From: Acidimicrobiales bacterium
GTDB taxonomy: Bacteria > Actinomycetota > Acidimicrobiia > Acidimicrobiales > Acidimicrobilacustridaceae
Direction of reading: 5' to 3'
DNA: 64,000 bases
Assembly: GCA_030830565.1 (NCBI GenBank)
Contig: JAURMR010000035.1
Coordinates: forward strand, 1 to 64,000
Part shown: one piece after another, positions 51,207 through 60,504 of the stretch
Layout: each line of letters begins with the position of its first letter
Position numbering within the stretch: position 1 is the first letter of the stretch
Made by a program: the position numbers and the translations under genes
Notes under the pieces: generated by a model
What the model saw: the letters and a program-made list of their open reading frames with translations, nothing else
Told to the model about the DNA's origin: nothing
Database searches by the model: none

Positions 51207-51722
51207 TCAGTCTTCGGAGAAAACATCTTCGCTGTAGGGAAGTCCACGCGTGGGTGCGAACTCGGTTTTCCAGACCATGACGCGGCGGCGGAACTCGCAC
51301 ACCTCTTCACCACGCTGATTAATTCCCTTGGTTTCGACAGTCACGATGCCGCGCTTGCCATCAGAGGTTTCCTTCTTCGCGAGCACTTTGGTGACGGCAT
51401 AAATAGTGTCGCCATGGAAGGTGGGCTTCGCGTGTTTCAGCGACTCGACCTCGAGATTGGCGATTGCCGCACCGCTGACATCGGGAACACTCATTCCCAG
51501 CACGAGCGAATACACAAGGTTGCCAACGACAAGCGCCTGACCCATCGGAGATTCATTCTCGGCAAACCAATTGTTGGTGTGCGTTGGGTGATGATTCATG
51601 GTGATCATGCAGAAGAGGTGATCGTCGGCTTCGGTGATGGTCTTTCCTGGCCAGTGGCGGTACACGTCACCAACCTCGAAGTCTTCGAAGTGGCGGCCAA
51701 ACGGACGGTCGTAAACGGTCAC
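51207..51722 (-). CDS. MaoC-family dehydratase, likely mesaconyl-CoA hydratase
   Basis: 171 residues from GTG with GAGGAGAAAT upstream. Single hot-dog MaoC domain with the hydratase-2 motif TITEADDHLFCMITMNHHPT (Asp and His). Its company with methylsuccinyl-CoA dehydrogenase and two malyl-CoA lyase-type enzymes, and its length, match the actinobacterial mesaconyl-CoA hydratase of the ethylmalonyl-CoA pathway, which makes beta-methylmalyl-CoA. Other (R)-hydratase roles remain possible. Confidence 0.72.
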   Translation of the reverse strand: MTVYDRPFGRHFEDFEVGDVYRHWPGKTITEADDHLFCMITMNHHPTHTNNWFAENESPMGQALVVGNLVYSLVLGMSVPDVSGAAIANLEVESLKHAKPTFHGDTIYAVTKVLAKKETSDGKRGIVTVETKGINQRGEEVCEFRRRVMVWKTEFAPTRGLPYSEDVFSED

Positions 51723-51752
51723 AACATTTCTCCTCTACAGGTGACGCCGATG

Positions 51753-51758
51753 AGCCTA
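51753..51758 (-). promoter_or_regulatory. -10 box (TAGGCT) of the MaoC gene
   Basis: TAGGCT on the minus strand, about 30 bases before the GTG, leaving a leader with a strong Shine-Dalgarno site. Confidence 0.4.
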
Positions 51759-51772
51759 GGAGTTTCCGCAGG

Positions 51773-51778
51773 TAGATT
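51773..51778 (+). promoter_or_regulatory. -10 box (TAGATT) of the amidohydrolase gene
   Basis: TAGATT about 22 bases before ATG at 51801, divergent from the MaoC promoter; a short leader with AGGGGG. Confidence 0.4.
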
Positions 51779-51800
51779 CGACCCAAACACAGGGGGAACC

Positions 51801-53486
51801 ATGACTGATCTTCTGATTGCCGGCGGCACGATCGTCGATGGAACAGGCGCTGCTGCATACGTGGCTGACGTGCGCGTCCGGAACGGCGTCATCGTTGAAA
51901 TCGGGACTGACCTTTCGCCCGATGCCGAAACGATCATTGACGCCCGTGGTTCATACGTTGCTCCGGGAATCATCGACACCCACACCCACCTCGACGGTGC
52001 AATGTGGTGGAACCCCGAACTCGATCCGCTCCCGGCCTATGGCAATACCTCGATGGTGTTCGGTAACTGTGGAAACTCCATCGCCCCGCTGAAAGGCGAT
52101 CAGCGCGACGAGATCGTCGATTTGTTGTGCTTCCTTGAAGACCTCCCGCGCAAGGCCTTTGAACAAGAAATTCCGTGGTCGTGGCAAACATGGCCCGAGT
52201 ACATGGATGCGCTTCGCACTCAGCCCACATCGGTGCATGTTGCCGGCTACCTCGGACACCTTGCGTTGCGCACGTGGGTCATGGGAGTCGACGCATGGAC
52301 ACGAGCAGCCACCGCTGAGGAAATCGCCGCTATGTGCGCCGTCCTCGATGAAGGACTCGCTGCTGGCGCACTCGGACTCAGCGTGAATCACTTCGACCGC
52401 GACCGCACCCTTCGCCTCGTTCCGGGTTATTTCGCCGACGACACCGAATACCTTGCACTCTTTCGCGTCGTCGCCGACCACAAGCCGGCAACTGTTCAGA
52501 TGATTACGCGTTTCAACGACCCCGAGCTCTCAATCGCTGACGCCAAGCGCTTCGGTGAACTCGTCCGTGAAAGTGGTGTCCGAGCGCAATACACGGGCAT
52601 CCCGTTCAACGAGCGCGACAACGAACGTCGCGACGAATGGTGGTCCTTACACGAACGCCTTCAGGCAGACGGTGCCGACATGTGGCCCATGGTCAACTGC
52701 AAACCACTCGCCCCATTCTTCGGGTTCGAAAGTTCACTCGTGTTCCAGCGCGTTCCAGCATGGAACGAGGTCATCAACGGACCCGCCGACGTGAAGTTGT
52801 CCACTCTCGCTGATCCGGAATGGCGAGATCGTGCCCGCACCGACTGGGACACTCGGACGCGTTCAAGCCTTTCTCGTATCGATCGTCCCCACGAGATGAT
52901 CCTCACCATTTCCGAAACCGGCGCAGGCCCGCTTGGCATCTCCCTTCAGGATCTAGCCGATGAGTCCGGACTCCATATCTCCGACGCACTTGCCGACTGG
53001 GTCATCGCCAACGGTCTTGCCTCACAAATGATGGGAATTCCTGAGCGACTGAGCGAAAAAGATGTCGTGCGTGCCGTTCGCGATCCGCACATGGTGTTCA
53101 ACATCAATGACAGCGGTGCACATCTGCAACTTTTCTCCGCAGCCGGTGAACATCTTTACATGCTCACTCGCTACGTTCGAGATACCGGGATGCTCACAAT
53201 TGAAGAGGGAGTCCACACACTCACCGGCCGAACTGCAGAGTTCTTTGGCCTGTCGGATCGTGGAGTGCTTGCCACAGGCAAAGTCGCCGACATCATCGTG
53301 TTTCGTCTGGAGGAACTTGAACTGCGTCCCGAGGAACGGGCCTATGACGTTCCTCACGGCACATGGCGATTCACCCGCGCTCCCGCAGGGTTCCGCGCCA
53401 CGATCGCTGCCGGAGTTCCAACCTGGCTCGATGGCAAAAGTACGGGCGCTCGGCCCGGCCAGGTCATGCAGCCAATCCCCTCCTGA
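51801..53486 (+). CDS. Amidohydrolase, N-acyl-D-amino-acid deacylase family
   Basis: 561 residues from the ATG preceded by AGGGGGAACC; an apparent extension upstream is antisense to mutY and MaoC. Family signatures: MTDLLIAGGTIVDGTGAAAY, metal motif PGIIDTHTHLDG near residue 60, FGNCGNSIAP, GALGLSVNHF, and a C-terminal beta-sandwich GVLATGKVADIIVF. The group hydrolyses N-acyl-D-amino acids and dihydropyrimidine-like substrates; substrate unclear here. Confidence 0.8.
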   Translation: MTDLLIAGGTIVDGTGAAAYVADVRVRNGVIVEIGTDLSPDAETIIDARGSYVAPGIIDTHTHLDGAMWWNPELDPLPAYGNTSMVFGNCGNSIAPLKGDQRDEIVDLLCFLEDLPRKAFEQEIPWSWQTWPEYMDALRTQPTSVHVAGYLGHLALRTWVMGVDAWTRAATAEEIAAMCAVLDEGLAAGALGLSVNHFDRDRTLRLVPGYFADDTEYLALFRVVADHKPATVQMITRFNDPELSIADAKRFGELVRESGVRAQYTGIPFNERDNERRDEWWSLHERLQADGADMWPMVNCKPLAPFFGFESSLVFQRVPAWNEVINGPADVKLSTLADPEWRDRARTDWDTRTRSSLSRIDRPHEMILTISETGAGPLGISLQDLADESGLHISDALADWVIANGLASQMMGIPERLSEKDVVRAVRDPHMVFNINDSGAHLQLFSAAGEHLYMLTRYVRDTGMLTIEEGVHTLTGRTAEFFGLSDRGVLATGKVADIIVFRLEELELRPEERAYDVPHGTWRFTRAPAGFRATIAAGVPTWLDGKSTGARPGQVMQPIPS

Positions 53487-53517
53487 GCCTGATGAGAACA
53501 CCAAGGTGACCGCTGGG

Positions 53518-53523
53518 TAACCT
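53518..53523 (+). promoter_or_regulatory. -10 box (TAACCT) of the methylsuccinyl-CoA dehydrogenase gene
   Basis: TAACCT, seven-base spacer, ATG; leaderless type. Confidence 0.45.
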
Positions 53524-53530
53524 TCGGTCC

Positions 53531-55135
53531 ATGACCGCACCAGACGTCACCACTGCTGCTTCTGTCATCGATCTCGCCCACGGGGTGGTCGATGCAGGCA
53601 TCCGCCATATCGCCGCCAACGGCGGGCCCGATGTCAATCAGGTTGTGGCCTACGACATTGCTCATGCTGCTTCAGCGGTTGAAACCGGTCGGGCGATGCT
53701 CGTCTACGGCACGAAGGGCGAACTCGAAGCCAAGATCGCATGCGCATTTATTGCCGATGCAATCGGCGAACTCATTCCTAAATTATTCGGCCGTGAAGCG
53801 GACTGGAATGTCGATCCCGGTGTGCTCGACGGAACTCGCGAATTTGTCGCCACCTTCCGAGCACCCGAATTCCTTGCCTCGCTCGCTGACACCCCCGGGC
53901 CACGTCATCTCGACAGCGACTTTGAACTCGTACAGGACACCTTCCGTCGATTCGCGAACGAGAAGATCGCGCCGGTCGCCGAACACATCCATCGCGAGAA
54001 CGCCGACATTCCCGAAGACCACATTCAGGGACTCGCCGAACTCGGCGGCTTCGGCCTTTCCGTTCCCGTTGAGTACGACGGCTACAGCGAAGGTGGCGAG
54101 AGTGAATACATGGGCATGGTCGTCGCTACCGAAGAACTTGCAAAGGTGTCACTTGGCGCCGGTGGATCGCTGATTACTCGACCCGAAATTCTCACTCGTG
54201 CACTTTTGGCGGGCGGCACCGAAGCACAGCGTCGCGAATGGCTGCCCAAATTAGCCTCGGCTGAGGTGATGGCTGCTGTGGCAGTCACCGAACCTGACTA
54301 CGGCTCCAATGTTGCCGGCGTCAAAGCCACTGCCACGCCCACCGAGGGCGGTTGGCTCATCAACGGCGTGAAGACCTGGTGCACCTTTGGCGCTCGTGCT
54401 GATGCACTCATGCTTCTTGCTCGAACGAATACCGACAAGTCACTCACGCACAAAGCACTCACGATGTTCGTGGTCCCGAAGCCTCGCGGCGAAGGCCACG
54501 GTTTTGCCTTTGTTCAAGAAGGAGGCGCCGACGGTGGCGCACCTGGTGGCGGAAAGATGGAAGGCCGAGCGATCGACACCATCGGCTATCGCGGCATGCA
54601 CTCCTACGAAATCGCATTCGACAACTGGTTCGTTGCCGAAGCAAATCAGGTTGGTGGCGACGAAGGCCTGGGCAAGGGCTTCTACTACCAAATGGCTGGT
54701 TTCGAAAACGGCCGTTTGCAAACCGCCGCTCGCGCAGTGGGCGTCATGCAAGCTGCATACGAAGACGCTCACCAATACGCACGTGACCGCGTCGTGTTCG
54801 GCCAACCAATCGCCGAGTACCAACTCACCCAAGCCAAGCTAGGCCGCATGGTTGTCCTCACCCAAGCTGCTCGGCAGTTCTCCTATGAAGTCGCCAAGAT
54901 GATGGCGAATGGTGGAGGCATCCTTGAGGCGTCAATGGTCAAGGCGTACGTCTGCAAGGCCGCTGAGTGGGTCTCACGTGAAGCAATGCAGATTCATGGT
55001 GGCTTCGGTTACGCCGAGGAATACAACGTCAGCCGCTACTTCGTTGATGCTCGTGTGCTGTCGATCTTCGAAGGTGCCGATGAAACGCTGTGCCTCAAGG
55101 TGATTGCTCGCCGCATGCTCGATGCGGTGAAGTGA
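53531..55135 (+). CDS. mcd: (2S)-methylsuccinyl-CoA dehydrogenase (long acyl-CoA dehydrogenase)
   Basis: 534 residues, about 150 longer than ordinary acyl-CoA dehydrogenases. Residues 1-135 form a helical extension like that of Mcd. The dehydrogenase domain has GLAELGGFGLSVPVEYDG, AVAVTEPDYGSNVAGVKATA, INGVKTWCTFGARAD, YARDRVVFGQPIAEYQ and IHGGFGYAEEYNVSRYFVDA. Mcd oxidises methylsuccinyl-CoA to mesaconyl-CoA in the ethylmalonyl-CoA pathway. Neighbouring MaoC and malyl-CoA lyase genes support it. Confidence 0.75.
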   Translation: MTAPDVTTAASVIDLAHGVVDAGIRHIAANGGPDVNQVVAYDIAHAASAVETGRAMLVYGTKGELEAKIACAFIADAIGELIPKLFGREADWNVDPGVLDGTREFVATFRAPEFLASLADTPGPRHLDSDFELVQDTFRRFANEKIAPVAEHIHRENADIPEDHIQGLAELGGFGLSVPVEYDGYSEGGESEYMGMVVATEELAKVSLGAGGSLITRPEILTRALLAGGTEAQRREWLPKLASAEVMAAVAVTEPDYGSNVAGVKATATPTEGGWLINGVKTWCTFGARADALMLLARTNTDKSLTHKALTMFVVPKPRGEGHGFAFVQEGGADGGAPGGGKMEGRAIDTIGYRGMHSYEIAFDNWFVAEANQVGGDEGLGKGFYYQMAGFENGRLQTAARAVGVMQAAYEDAHQYARDRVVFGQPIAEYQLTQAKLGRMVVLTQAARQFSYEVAKMMANGGGILEASMVKAYVCKAAEWVSREAMQIHGGFGYAEEYNVSRYFVDARVLSIFEGADETLCLKVIARRMLDAVK

Positions 55136-55152
55136 TCTAGCAACCCAAAGAA

Positions 55153-56025
55153 TCAACCGAGCGCTGCAATCGCGTCGGCAACGGCGAGGATACGACGCGC
55201 ATTGTCAACGTGCAGATTTTCGATCATGCGACCGTCGACGGTGACGACGCCCCGACCTTCTGCCTGCGCTTCGTCGAAGGCCGCAATCACCTTGCGGGAG
55301 TGTTCGATCTCTTCGTCCGAAGGTGCAAACACTTCGTTGCATGGTTCGACCTGACTGGGATGGATCAGTGTCTTGCCATCGAAACCGAACTGCTTGCCTT
55401 GTCGCGCTTCGGCTCGAAATCCTTCGTCGTCCTTGATGTCGTTGAAGACGCCGTCGAGGATGACCTTTCCAGCAAGTCGGGCCGCCATGAGACATTTCTG
55501 AAGGCCGAACTGCAGCGGTGCACGTCCGGGCAAATGCTCGGCATAGAGCTCTTTGGCGAGATCGTTCGTACCCATCACCAATACGGTGAGGCGATCAGAG
55601 GCTGTTGCGATTGACTCGGCGTTGAGAATTGCAACAGGAGTCTCGAGCATCGCCCACAACTTCGTCGTTGCAGGTGCACCAGCTGCCTCGAATGCGGCAA
55701 CAAGTTGGGCAACTTCCTCAGCGGAGTTCACTTTCGGCACAACGATTGCATCGGGACCGGCAGCAGCAGCCGCAGCGATGTCGTCGGCGTGCCACTGCGT
55801 CCCGATTCCGTTAATTCGGATCGCGATTTCCTTTGCGCCGTACTCTCCGCTTGCCGCTGCGGCGCAGACCCGGGCACGCGCTTCTGGCTTGGCGTCCGGA
55901 GCCACTGCATCTTCGAGGTCGAGGATCAGTGCGTCGGCAGGAATGCCCTTGGCCTTTTCGAGCGCGCGCTCATTGGCCCCAGGCATGTAGAGAACGGAAC
56001 GTCGGGGACGAAGTGCTTCAGTCAT
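55153..56025 (-). CDS. CitE/HpcH-family CoA-ester lyase or malyl-CoA thioesterase
   Basis: 290 residues from MTEALRPRRSVLYMPGANER; a longer reading overlaps the preceding gene. TIM-barrel lyase fold: PADALILDLEDAVAPDAK, IAIRINGIGTQWHADDI, DAIVVPKVNSAEEV, and KTLIHPSQVEPCNEVFAPS. In ethylmalonyl-CoA pathway clusters a CitE-like paralogue acts as malyl-CoA thioesterase or as a lyase. The start lies 11 bases after the mcl stop. Confidence 0.82.
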   Translation of the reverse strand: MTEALRPRRSVLYMPGANERALEKAKGIPADALILDLEDAVAPDAKPEARARVCAAAASGEYGAKEIAIRINGIGTQWHADDIAAAAAAGPDAIVVPKVNSAEEVAQLVAAFEAAGAPATTKLWAMLETPVAILNAESIATASDRLTVLVMGTNDLAKELYAEHLPGRAPLQFGLQKCLMAARLAGKVILDGVFNDIKDDEGFRAEARQGKQFGFDGKTLIHPSQVEPCNEVFAPSDEEIEHSRKVIAAFDEAQAEGRGVVTVDGRMIENLHVDNARRILAVADAIAALG

Positions 56026-56036
56026 GATGAGAGTCC

Positions 56037-57086
56037 TCAGAGTCCGTAGGCAGCGGCGAGTTCGGCGTCGTCGGCAGCGAGCGAGGTCGCGAGTTCGACC
56101 ATGACGCGGCACTGCTTCACCGATGCATCGTCTTCCATTTTTCCATCGAGCATGATCGCTCCGGTCCCGTCGCCCATTGCTTCGATAACGCGACGGGCAT
56201 GGGCGACGTCAGCCGGATCAGGACTGAAGACGCGCTTAGCAATAGCGATTTGCACGGGATGAAGGCTCCACGCGCCTACGCATCCGAGCAAGAACGCATT
56301 ACGGAATTGGTCTTCACACGCAACGACATCGGCTATGTCGCCGAACGGTCCGTAGAACGGAAGGATGCCATTGGCCACACACGCGTCGACCATGCGAGCG
56401 AGCGTGTAATGCCAGAGGTCTTGCTGGTAGATCGTGCGGTCCCCTTCGATATTGCCATCCACTGGATCCTGCCGAACGAGGTAGCCCGGATGGCCACCGC
56501 CAACTCGAGTGGTTTTCATGCGCCGATTTGCGGCCAAATCCGCGGGACCGAGTGAGAGCCCCTGCATACGAGGACTCGCGCCACAGATCTCCTCAACGTT
56601 CGCAACGCCACGAGCCGTCTCGAGAATCGCGTGAACGAGAATCGGACGATCAAGTTTGGCTTTCGCTTCAAGCTGCGCAAGAAGGCGATCGACATAGTGG
56701 ATGTCTTCAGGACCCTCGACCTTGGGGATCATGATCACGTCGAGCTTGTCGCCAATTTCAGAGACAGCGGTGACGATGTCGTCGAGGCCCCATGGCGAAT
56801 CAAGCGAGTTCACGCGAGTCCAGAACTGGGTCTTGCCAAACTCGATGGTCTTTCCGACGTTCACAAGACCGGCGCGCGCTGCTTCTTTGTCCGTCGCGGG
56901 CACGCCATCTTCAAGATTGCCAAGCAGCACATCGACCGTCGGAACGATGGACGGGAGCTTGCTCACCATCTTTTCGTTCGATGGTGGAAAGAAATGGATC
57001 ATGCGGGCGGGCTTGACCGGGATCTCTCGCACCGGTTCGGGAGCGCCCACGGCAAGCGGGCGGAAGAAGTCCTTGGGATTTCGCAT
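56037..57086 (-). CDS. mcl: L-malyl-CoA/beta-methylmalyl-CoA lyase
   Basis: 349 residues, the same length as Chloroflexus Mcl. The sequence follows that enzyme from memory: [102 protein letters not shown], and [18 protein letters not shown]. It splits malyl-CoA to acetyl-CoA plus glyoxylate and beta-methylmalyl-CoA to propionyl-CoA plus glyoxylate. TAGTTT lies six bases before the ATG. Confidence 0.9.
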   Translation of the reverse strand: MRNPKDFFRPLAVGAPEPVREIPVKPARMIHFFPPSNEKMVSKLPSIVPTVDVLLGNLEDGVPATDKEAARAGLVNVGKTIEFGKTQFWTRVNSLDSPWGLDDIVTAVSEIGDKLDVIMIPKVEGPEDIHYVDRLLAQLEAKAKLDRPILVHAILETARGVANVEEICGASPRMQGLSLGPADLAANRRMKTTRVGGGHPGYLVRQDPVDGNIEGDRTIYQQDLWHYTLARMVDACVANGILPFYGPFGDIADVVACEDQFRNAFLLGCVGAWSLHPVQIAIAKRVFSPDPADVAHARRVIEAMGDGTGAIMLDGKMEDDASVKQCRVMVELATSLAADDAELAAAYGL

Positions 57087-57092
57087 CCCCTG

Positions 57093-57098
57093 AAACTA
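57093..57098 (-). promoter_or_regulatory. -10 box (TAGTTT) of mcl
   Basis: TAGTTT on the minus strand, six-base spacer (CAGGGG), ATG. It overlaps the stop codon of eutC, so mcl may have a promoter of its own. Confidence 0.45.
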
Positions 57099-57884
57099 TC
57101 GGCCGCCGGCCCCCGGCAGAGTCGTTGGCTGGGCAGATTCCTTCACCATGAAGCCGCTGCGCCCTTGAAGCATGAAGGAATCAATCAGACCGAGGATTCG
57201 CCGCACTGCATCCTCCGAACTCACGCCTGAGGGATGAATGTTTGAGACGAGGTTCCGCTGGGCATCGGTGTCGCCAGCCCCAGGGCGATGGGCCAGGTAG
57301 GCAGAGAGACTTTCTGCCGTGGCGAGCCCGGGACGCTCGCCGATCAGCAACACAACGTTTTGCGCATCGAGCGCGTCGCCAATGTCATTCATCACCCCAA
57401 CGCGACAGTGCCGAACGAAAAATGGTCGGCCAACGGTCCAACCGCGAGCTGTGGCGTGATCGATCAGTGGACTGAGCACCGCCGGAACCTGCGCGCTCAC
57501 CGCAAGTGGCGAAAGACCATCGCCAATCACAATCTGCACATCGATGCCGTTCGGGCATTCGCGACGCAACGTCTCCGCTACACCAGATGCCAATCGACGA
57601 CCCTTGTCGGGCCGAGCGAGGTACTCCTCGTGCGATTCGGCTTGCGTCGCCACTTCAAACAACCCGAAGCGATCTGCGAGTTCCGACATCGGAGAGGCAT
57701 CGAGCGAAAGTGACGCCCGGAGCGCGTCTCTCGCGAATGCATGGTCAGCTCGCAGCTGCAATTGAGTGGAGGTTCGATACGCACTGCCTGCACGCCCAAT
57801 CAACAAACGGGCGGGCGTGACATTCGAAGCCTCGTCCCCAACGTCGACGGCACTACGAATTGATTCGGGGAGTTGATCGCTCAT
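57096..57884 (-). CDS. eutC: Ethanolamine ammonia-lyase small subunit
   Basis: 262 residues. EutC fold: TPARLLIGRAGSAYRTSTQLQLRADHAFARDAL, VQIVIGDGLSPLAVSAQV, GRPFFVRHCRVGVMNDIGD, VLLIGERPGLATAESLSAYLA and RNLVSNIHPSGVSSEDA. Forms the B12 active site with EutB. The ATG overlaps the eutB stop by four bases. No eutA reactivase or shell proteins are seen. Confidence 0.94.
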   Translation of the reverse strand: MSDQLPESIRSAVDVGDEASNVTPARLLIGRAGSAYRTSTQLQLRADHAFARDALRASLSLDASPMSELADRFGLFEVATQAESHEEYLARPDKGRRLASGVAETLRRECPNGIDVQIVIGDGLSPLAVSAQVPAVLSPLIDHATARGWTVGRPFFVRHCRVGVMNDIGDALDAQNVVLLIGERPGLATAESLSAYLAHRPGAGDTDAQRNLVSNIHPSGVSSEDAVRRILGLIDSFMLQGRSGFMVKESAQPTTLPGAGGR

Positions 57885-59281
57885 CGATCTAACGCTCTAA
57901 GCGAATCGGCAAAAAGACGAAGCGAAGCAGGACCATTTGCCGACTCTTCCGATAAGCGGCCGCCAATAAAGATCCCCATTTGCTGAAGCCACGCTTCGAA
58001 TTCAGGGGCAGGTCGGGCACCAACAAGTTCACGAACACCAGCGGCATCGTGGTAACTCGTCGATTGGTAGTTGAGCATCACATCGTCCGAACCAGGAACT
58101 CCCATAACGAAATTGCAGCCGGCCGTCGCGAGTAACACGAGTAACTGATCAGTGGTGTCCTGGTTCGCATCAACGTGATTCGTGTAGCAAACGTCGATTC
58201 CCATAGGCAGCCCCAATAACTTGCCCATGAAGTGATCTTCGAGGCCGGCGCGCATGATTTCGGTCGAATCCGCGAGATATTCAGGTCCGATAAATCCGAC
58301 AACGGAATTCACCAAGAACGGATCAAACGCCCTCGCGACTCCGTAGGCACGCGCTTCACATGTCAGTTGGTCAACACCGCCGTGTCCTTCCACCGAGAGT
58401 GCTGTTCCCTGACCGGTTTCGAAGTACATAACGTTGTCGCCGATAAATCCGTTTCGGCTGTTATGTGAATCAAGCACTGCAGCTCGACCCTCAGCCAATC
58501 CCTGCAATGTCACACCAAAGCCAGCATTGGTTGCTTCGGTTCCGCCGATGCTTTGGAAGAGCAAATCAATCGGCGCACCGCGTTCGAGTGCGGCAAGTTG
58601 CGTTGTGTAATGAGCAAGTACGCATGATTGTGTCGGAGCATGGAGAGTGTCGATGAGATCGTGCAGTGCATTTTCGAGCGCAATCACGTTCTCGATCGAG
58701 TCACCGGCAGGATTCACACCAATCACTGCATCTCCGCATCCGAACATCAGACCATCAAGGGCCGAAAGCAAAACTCCGGCGATGTCATCAGTTGGATGAT
58801 TGGGCTGAATACGCACGCCAAAAACGCCGCGCTCGCCCATCGTGTTGCGACAACGAGTAATCGTCCGCAATGGCGCCGCAGCGGAGATGAGGTCGCGTGC
58901 ACTCATGATTCGAGCGAGCGCAGAAACAATTTCCGGAGTCAGGGCCCACTTCAGACCGCGTTCCCATTCGCCGACAAACTCGGGTGAAAGAACACGTTCA
59001 CGCAATTCGCCCACAGTGAGCGATCGAATCTGGGCAAATGCGTTTCGATCAAGCGAATCAAAAATCAGCCCGGTAACATCGTCTTCAAGCAGGGGCTCTT
59101 CGATGAAGTCGCCGAGCGCGACATCAGCCAGTGCCATTTTTGCCGCCACACGTTCGCGTTCAGAAGCCGCGGCAATTCCAGCGAGGCGATCGCCGGCTTT
59201 TGGTTCGTTGGCACTCGCCAAAAGCTGACGAAGATCCGCGAACGCGAAAGTTTCACCTCGGAGAGTGACTGAACGTTTCAT
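57881..59281 (-). CDS. eutB: Ethanolamine ammonia-lyase large subunit
   Basis: 466 residues. Adenosylcobalamin-dependent conversion of ethanolamine to acetaldehyde and ammonia. EutB pattern: ANEPKAGDRLAGIAAASERERVAAK, VFGVRIQPNHPTDDIAGVLL, GCGDAVIGVNPAGDSIENV, QSIGGTEATNAGFGVTL, YFETGQGTALS, QLTCEARAYGVARAFDP, FIGPEYLADSTEIMRAGLEDHF and GVPGSDDVMLNYQSTSYHD. Coupled to the peptidase gene upstream (ATGA) and eutC downstream. Confidence 0.95.
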   Translation of the reverse strand: MKRSVTLRGETFAFADLRQLLASANEPKAGDRLAGIAAASERERVAAKMALADVALGDFIEEPLLEDDVTGLIFDSLDRNAFAQIRSLTVGELRERVLSPEFVGEWERGLKWALTPEIVSALARIMSARDLISAAAPLRTITRCRNTMGERGVFGVRIQPNHPTDDIAGVLLSALDGLMFGCGDAVIGVNPAGDSIENVIALENALHDLIDTLHAPTQSCVLAHYTTQLAALERGAPIDLLFQSIGGTEATNAGFGVTLQGLAEGRAAVLDSHNSRNGFIGDNVMYFETGQGTALSVEGHGGVDQLTCEARAYGVARAFDPFLVNSVVGFIGPEYLADSTEIMRAGLEDHFMGKLLGLPMGIDVCYTNHVDANQDTTDQLLVLLATAGCNFVMGVPGSDDVMLNYQSTSYHDAAGVRELVGARPAPEFEAWLQQMGIFIGGRLSEESANGPASLRLFADSLRALDR

Positions 59282-60483
59282 GCACTCACCAGATCAGCAG
59301 GGACCACCTGTTCCGAGAGAAGGGTTGCAAACCGAGCAGGATCACCGCCCACCCAATTTCGACAAAGCGGCAACCCTTCGACGTAACACGAGATGTATGC
59401 ACGCCACGTCGGAGAGGTCAGAAACTCAATCGCCTTTGATGCACGCTCATGCGGGAGAAGTCCCCAGCGTTCGATGTACGCGACGACGTCATCGACATCG
59501 GCATCATCCTCATGAAGTAGCCATGCAGCATTGGCTCGAACCGCATCCATCGATTCACTCGCCACGCGCACCGCATGGGCGATTTCCGGATCAAAAGCGA
59601 CGCCGTTACTGCGGAGGTGCTCAGCGACGAGGGAATCAGGAACATCACCAGCGATGATTTCCAACGCGAGATCAGCCAGACCTTCAGCAATCAAACACTG
59701 CGGCGTTCCCACACAGAAAATTGATTCCTCTTGCCACCCACGAGAGCGAACCAGACCCGATTCTTTTCGCGAGTGTTCCGTGTGGTGTCCGGGATAGGCC
59801 TCGTGAGCAACGAGGTGTCCAATTGTGGTCGCTAGCACCGGCAAATCCGTATTGATCGCGACGCGACTTTGAAGATTGCCTTCGTAGTAGTTGAAACCAG
59901 ACCACGGCTGATTCGTGGCGAGTTCCCATACGATGTGTTCGCCTTCGGGCAACCCAAATTGCCGCTGCGTTCGTTCACGAAAATCCTCGGCGATCGAACG
60001 GAGTACCGCTTCAAGTCGTTCGACGGGAATTGCTTGCGCTTCTCGCCATTCGATGATGCGTTCTCGAATGGCACCAGTACCGGGCAAAACCGCATCGAGG
60101 CGGGCGTGGGCTGCCTCGAACTGGCTTTCGTCGCGAAAGGTCGGGCGAACGCCGTAACACCACTCGACCTCATCAACGTAGGTGATGTTTTCCCCCGCCA
60201 TCTTGCGGGCAGAGGTATGCATTCCTGTCACCTGAGCACGCAACCACCGCCGACGCGAAGCATCAAGAATGTCATCGTCAATTCCTGCATCGAGATCAAC
60301 GACGAGTTGTCCAGCGCTAGCGACCAGAAAATCTGAGGCTGCCACAGGCTCTGCGGAAACTCGTTGAGAAAGAGCGTCAGGGCCGTAATACGCATCGACA
60401 AACCCGTCAATGTGGCGGCCCATTCGCAACCCGAGTTCGAGATAGCGATCGACGATCGATGAATCAGTGATCGGAGCGCTCAT
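59278..60483 (-). CDS. DUF885-type metallopeptidase-like protein
   Basis: 401 residues. The DUF885 motif HEAYPGHHTEHSRKE (His-Glu-x5-His-His) near residue 235 with a downstream EGLADLALE as the third metal/acid site. N-terminal domain is helical (DRYLELGLRMGRHIDGFVDAYYG). No signal peptide, so cytoplasmic. The family is peptidase-like; substrate is not known here. The stop overlaps the eutB ATG and TAGTGT lies seven bases before its own ATG, so it heads the eut operon. Confidence 0.8.
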   Translation of the reverse strand: MSAPITDSSIVDRYLELGLRMGRHIDGFVDAYYGPDALSQRVSAEPVAASDFLVASAGQLVVDLDAGIDDDILDASRRRWLRAQVTGMHTSARKMAGENITYVDEVEWCYGVRPTFRDESQFEAAHARLDAVLPGTGAIRERIIEWREAQAIPVERLEAVLRSIAEDFRERTQRQFGLPEGEHIVWELATNQPWSGFNYYEGNLQSRVAINTDLPVLATTIGHLVAHEAYPGHHTEHSRKESGLVRSRGWQEESIFCVGTPQCLIAEGLADLALEIIAGDVPDSLVAEHLRSNGVAFDPEIAHAVRVASESMDAVRANAAWLLHEDDADVDDVVAYIERWGLLPHERASKAIEFLTSPTWRAYISCYVEGLPLCRNWVGGDPARFATLLSEQVVPADLVSA

Positions 60484-60490
60484 GACTCGA

Positions 60491-60496
60491 ACACTA
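60491..60496 (-). promoter_or_regulatory. -10 box (TAGTGT) of the peptidase-eutB-eutC operon
   Basis: TAGTGT on the minus strand, seven-base spacer, ATG; same hexamer as the LLM gene, leaderless type. Confidence 0.5.
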
Positions 60497-60504
60497 CCGG
60501 CGAC

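Noticed and set aside
50937-51800. Upstream extension of the amidohydrolase gene
   Set aside because: Antisense to mutY and MaoC; the family N-terminus and a ribosome site place the start at 51801.
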